Origin: Actinomycetota bacterium
Lineage (GTDB): Bacteria > Actinomycetota > Actinomycetes > S36-B12 > UBA10799
Length of the DNA: 7,668 nucleotides
Assembly (NCBI GenBank): GCA_030837445.1
Contig: JAUPKM010000178.1
Span: 1 to 7,668 of the forward strand
Reading direction: 5' to 3'
Made by a program: the position numbers and the translations under genes. The notes below the pieces were generated by a model. It was given only the letters and a program-made list of their open reading frames with translations, made no database searches and was not told where the DNA came from. Shown here one piece after another: positions 6,257 to 7,668 of this stretch. Position 1 is the first letter of the stretch; every line of letters begins with the position of its first letter.

Positions 6257-6262
6257 CGCCCA

Positions 6263-7015
6263 GTGTTGTACTGGTTGATGAAGTACATCCTGGTGGGTCC
6301 GCTGCTGCGGCTGTTCTTCCGACCCAAGGTGGAGGGGCTGGAGAACATCCCGGCCACCGGGCCGGCGATTCTGGCAAGCAATCATCTGTCGTTCTCCGAC
6401 TCGATCTTCCTGCCTCTGGTGTGCAAGCGCCGGATCACGTTCATGGCTAAGTCGGACTACTTCAACGGTCCCGGAATCAAGGGCTTCTTCACGAAACTGT
6501 TCTTCAAGGCTGTTGGCCAGGTACCGGTCGACCGGTCGGGCGGGCATGCCAGCGAGGCCGCAATGAATACCGCACTCGGGGTGTTGGCCGAGGGGAAGCT
6601 ACTCGGCATCTACCCGGAAGGCACCCGTTCGCTGGATGGCCGGCTCTATCGCGGGAAGACAGGGGTGGCACGAATGGCGCTTGAGGCGGGGGTGCCTGTG
6701 TTGGCGGTCGCCATGATCGACACCGAGAAGATTCAACCGCCCGGCAAGAAGCTCCCCAAAATCATGCGGGTCGGGATCAGGATCGGCAAGCCGCTTGACT
6801 TCTCCCGCTATGAGGGGATGGAGAACGACCGGTTCGTGCTGCGCTCGATGACCGACGAGTTGATGTACGAACTGATGGAACTGTCCGGGCAGGAGTACGT
6901 CGACATCTACTCTGCTCGGGCCAAGGAGGTGCAGGCCGGGGACCGACCCGAGCTCACCGGCGGACCGTTGGTTGAGGACGCCCGGGTTTCGGTGGACACC
7001 AGCAACGCGGCCTAA
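6263..7015 (+). CDS. 1-acyl-sn-glycerol-3-phosphate acyltransferase (PlsC-like)
   Basis: Transfers an acyl group to lysophosphatidic acid to make phosphatidic acid, the precursor of membrane phospholipids and triacylglycerol, at the inner face of the membrane. The 250-residue protein carries the acyltransferase blocks in order. NHLSFSD (40-46) holds catalytic His41 and Asp46, PVDR is at 88-91, PEGTRS at 118-123, and VPVLAVAM at 144-151. The N-terminal LYWLMKYILVGPLLRLFF (2-19) is hydrophobic and likely inserts in the membrane. Length is typical of bacterial PlsC. The GTG start follows a GAGGAG site; the frame is open far upstream, but that stretch is antisense to the hydrolase and is not coding. 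The C-terminal tail after about 225 is acidic and poorly conserved-looking. Paralogues may acylate other lysolipids. It converges on glycerol kinase with 9 bases between the stops. Confidence 0.93.
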   Translation: MLYWLMKYILVGPLLRLFFRPKVEGLENIPATGPAILASNHLSFSDSIFLPLVCKRRITFMAKSDYFNGPGIKGFFTKLFFKAVGQVPVDRSGGHASEAAMNTALGVLAEGKLLGIYPEGTRSLDGRLYRGKTGVARMALEAGVPVLAVAMIDTEKIQPPGKKLPKIMRVGIRIGKPLDFSRYEGMENDRFVLRSMTDELMYELMELSGQEYVDIYSARAKEVQAGDRPELTGGPLVEDARVSVDTSNAA

Positions 7016-7024
7016 CGCCCGGAC

Positions 7025-7668
7025 CTACTCCAGCGCCGCCCAGCCCTTGGACCGCTCCACCGCGGTCCGCCAACGGCGGTGGCCCTTCGCGTCCTGCGCG
7101 CCCGGAGTGAACCGGGCATCCTCTCGCCAAGTGGCTGCCAGCTCCTCCTGCGACGACCAGACACCAGTTCCGAGCCCCGCCAGGAAGGCCGCCCCCAATC
7201 CGGTGGTCTCCAGGATGGCTGGCCGCACCACGGGCACCTGCAGTTGGTTGGCCTGGGTCTGGCACAGGAAGTTGTTGGCGGAGGCGCCACCATCGACCGC
7301 CAGCCGTGGTAGCTGCACTCCGGACTCGTGGGTCATGATGTCGACCACATCGCGCACTTCGTACGCGATCGCCTCCAACGTGGCCCGCACGAGGTGGGCC
7401 CGGGTGGTGCCGCGGGTGATCCCCAGGATCGTTCCGCGGGCGTGCGGATCCCAGTCCGGGGCGCCCAGACCGGTCAGGGCTGGGACGAATACGACGCCGC
7501 CGCTGTCCGGCACACTTAGGGCAAGATCCTCCGACTCGGATGCGCTGTCGATGATCTGTAGCCCGTCCCGGAGCCACTGGACGGCCGAGCCGGTCACGAA
7601 GACCGATCCCTCCAGAGCGAACTCCCGTCTGCCATCGGGGTGCTGCCAGGCGACGGTGGTCAGCAGGC
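7025..7668 (-). CDS. glpK: Glycerol kinase, C-terminal part (cut by window edge)
   Basis: Phosphorylates glycerol with ATP to sn-glycerol-3-phosphate in the cytoplasm. Only the last 213 residues are visible, roughly 40 percent of a usual length near 500; the start lies beyond the right edge. The visible part begins LLTTVAWQHPDG, followed by ALEGSVFVTGSAVQWLRDGL and FVPALTGLGAPDWDPHARG. The FGGY-family signature spans GTILGITRGTTRAHLVRATL plus EA. The nucleotide-binding VDGGASANNFLCQTQANQL and the TTGLGAAFLAGLGTGVW segment follow. The ending RWRTAVERSKGW is also typical of glycerol kinase. The frame is intact to its TAG stop, so there is no sign of decay here. The glycerol-specific segments favour GlpK over xylulokinase or other FGGY kinases. 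Confidence 0.95.
   Translation of the reverse strand, partial: LLTTVAWQHPDGRREFALEGSVFVTGSAVQWLRDGLQIIDSASESEDLALSVPDSGGVVFVPALTGLGAPDWDPHARGTILGITRGTTRAHLVRATLEAIAYEVRDVVDIMTHESGVQLPRLAVDGGASANNFLCQTQANQLQVPVVRPAILETTGLGAAFLAGLGTGVWSSQEELAATWREDARFTPGAQDAKGHRRWRTAVERSKGWAALE

Larger units (their letters stand above)
5897..6262. other. Divergent intergenic region, hydrolase and plsC-like promoters
   Basis: No convincing gene lies in these 366 bases; the open frames on both strands are of low-complexity, GC-driven composition and lack ribosome binding sites. It must hold the promoters for the leftward hydrolase operon and the rightward acyltransferase. By eye it contains a -10-like TATGAT (6001-6006, +) and TAGGAT (6168-6173, +), neither with a good -35. 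Inverted repeats lie at 5961-5975, 5974-5987, 6037-6066 and 6233-6249. Confidence 0.6.

Noticed and set aside
5411..6262. Long open frame leading into the plsC-like gene.
   Set aside because: Most of it is antisense to the hydrolase gene; the acyltransferase family begins at about 6263 and has its own ribosome binding site there.

Overview
The window reads as ordinary high-GC chromosomal DNA from an actinobacterium. Codons favour G or C at the third position, GTG is used as a start (plsC-like gene), and there is a TadE/TadG pair of the actinobacterial kind. One conserved protein with a two-helix, acidic-tail layout also looks actinobacterial. I cannot name a genus. The fadD15-like ligase, alpha/beta hydrolase and PlsC acyltransferase occur close together in several actinobacterial genomes (from memory, not checked here).

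Layout, left to right. A long-chain acyl-CoA synthetase runs from 63 to 1856 (+). A 286-base non-coding stretch follows (1857-2142) that is rich in inverted repeats, including a very strong hairpin at 2058-2123. Next comes a two-gene pilus-assembly-like unit on the + strand: a TadE-type pseudopilin-like protein (2143-2712) and a TadG-like exported protein (2709-4457), which overlap by ATGA. Converging on them is a minus-strand pair: a carboxylesterase/monoacylglycerol-lipase-like hydrolase (5144-5896), then 5 bases downstream a two-helix membrane protein of unknown function (4467-5138). A 366-base divergent intergenic region (5897-6262) carries a 17-bp palindrome just upstream of the ribosome binding site of a 1-acylglycerol-3-phosphate acyltransferase (6263-7015, +). 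The window ends inside a glycerol kinase on the minus strand (7025 to the edge; only the C-terminal 213 residues are present).

Four genes share a theme of glycerol and fatty acids. The hydrolase could release fatty acid and glycerol from acylglycerols, glycerol kinase makes glycerol-3-phosphate, the ligase activates fatty acids to acyl-CoA, and the PlsC-like enzyme puts an acyl chain on the glycerol backbone. That linkage is inference from adjacency. The TadE/TadG pair does not fit this theme: no tadA, tadB, tadC, flp or prepilin peptidase gene is visible beside it. I see no CRISPR array, tRNA, rRNA, insertion sequence or clear defence system. Nothing here convincingly amounts to a wholly new system. 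The most interesting items are the orphan Tad pair with its structured leader and the palindrome before plsC.
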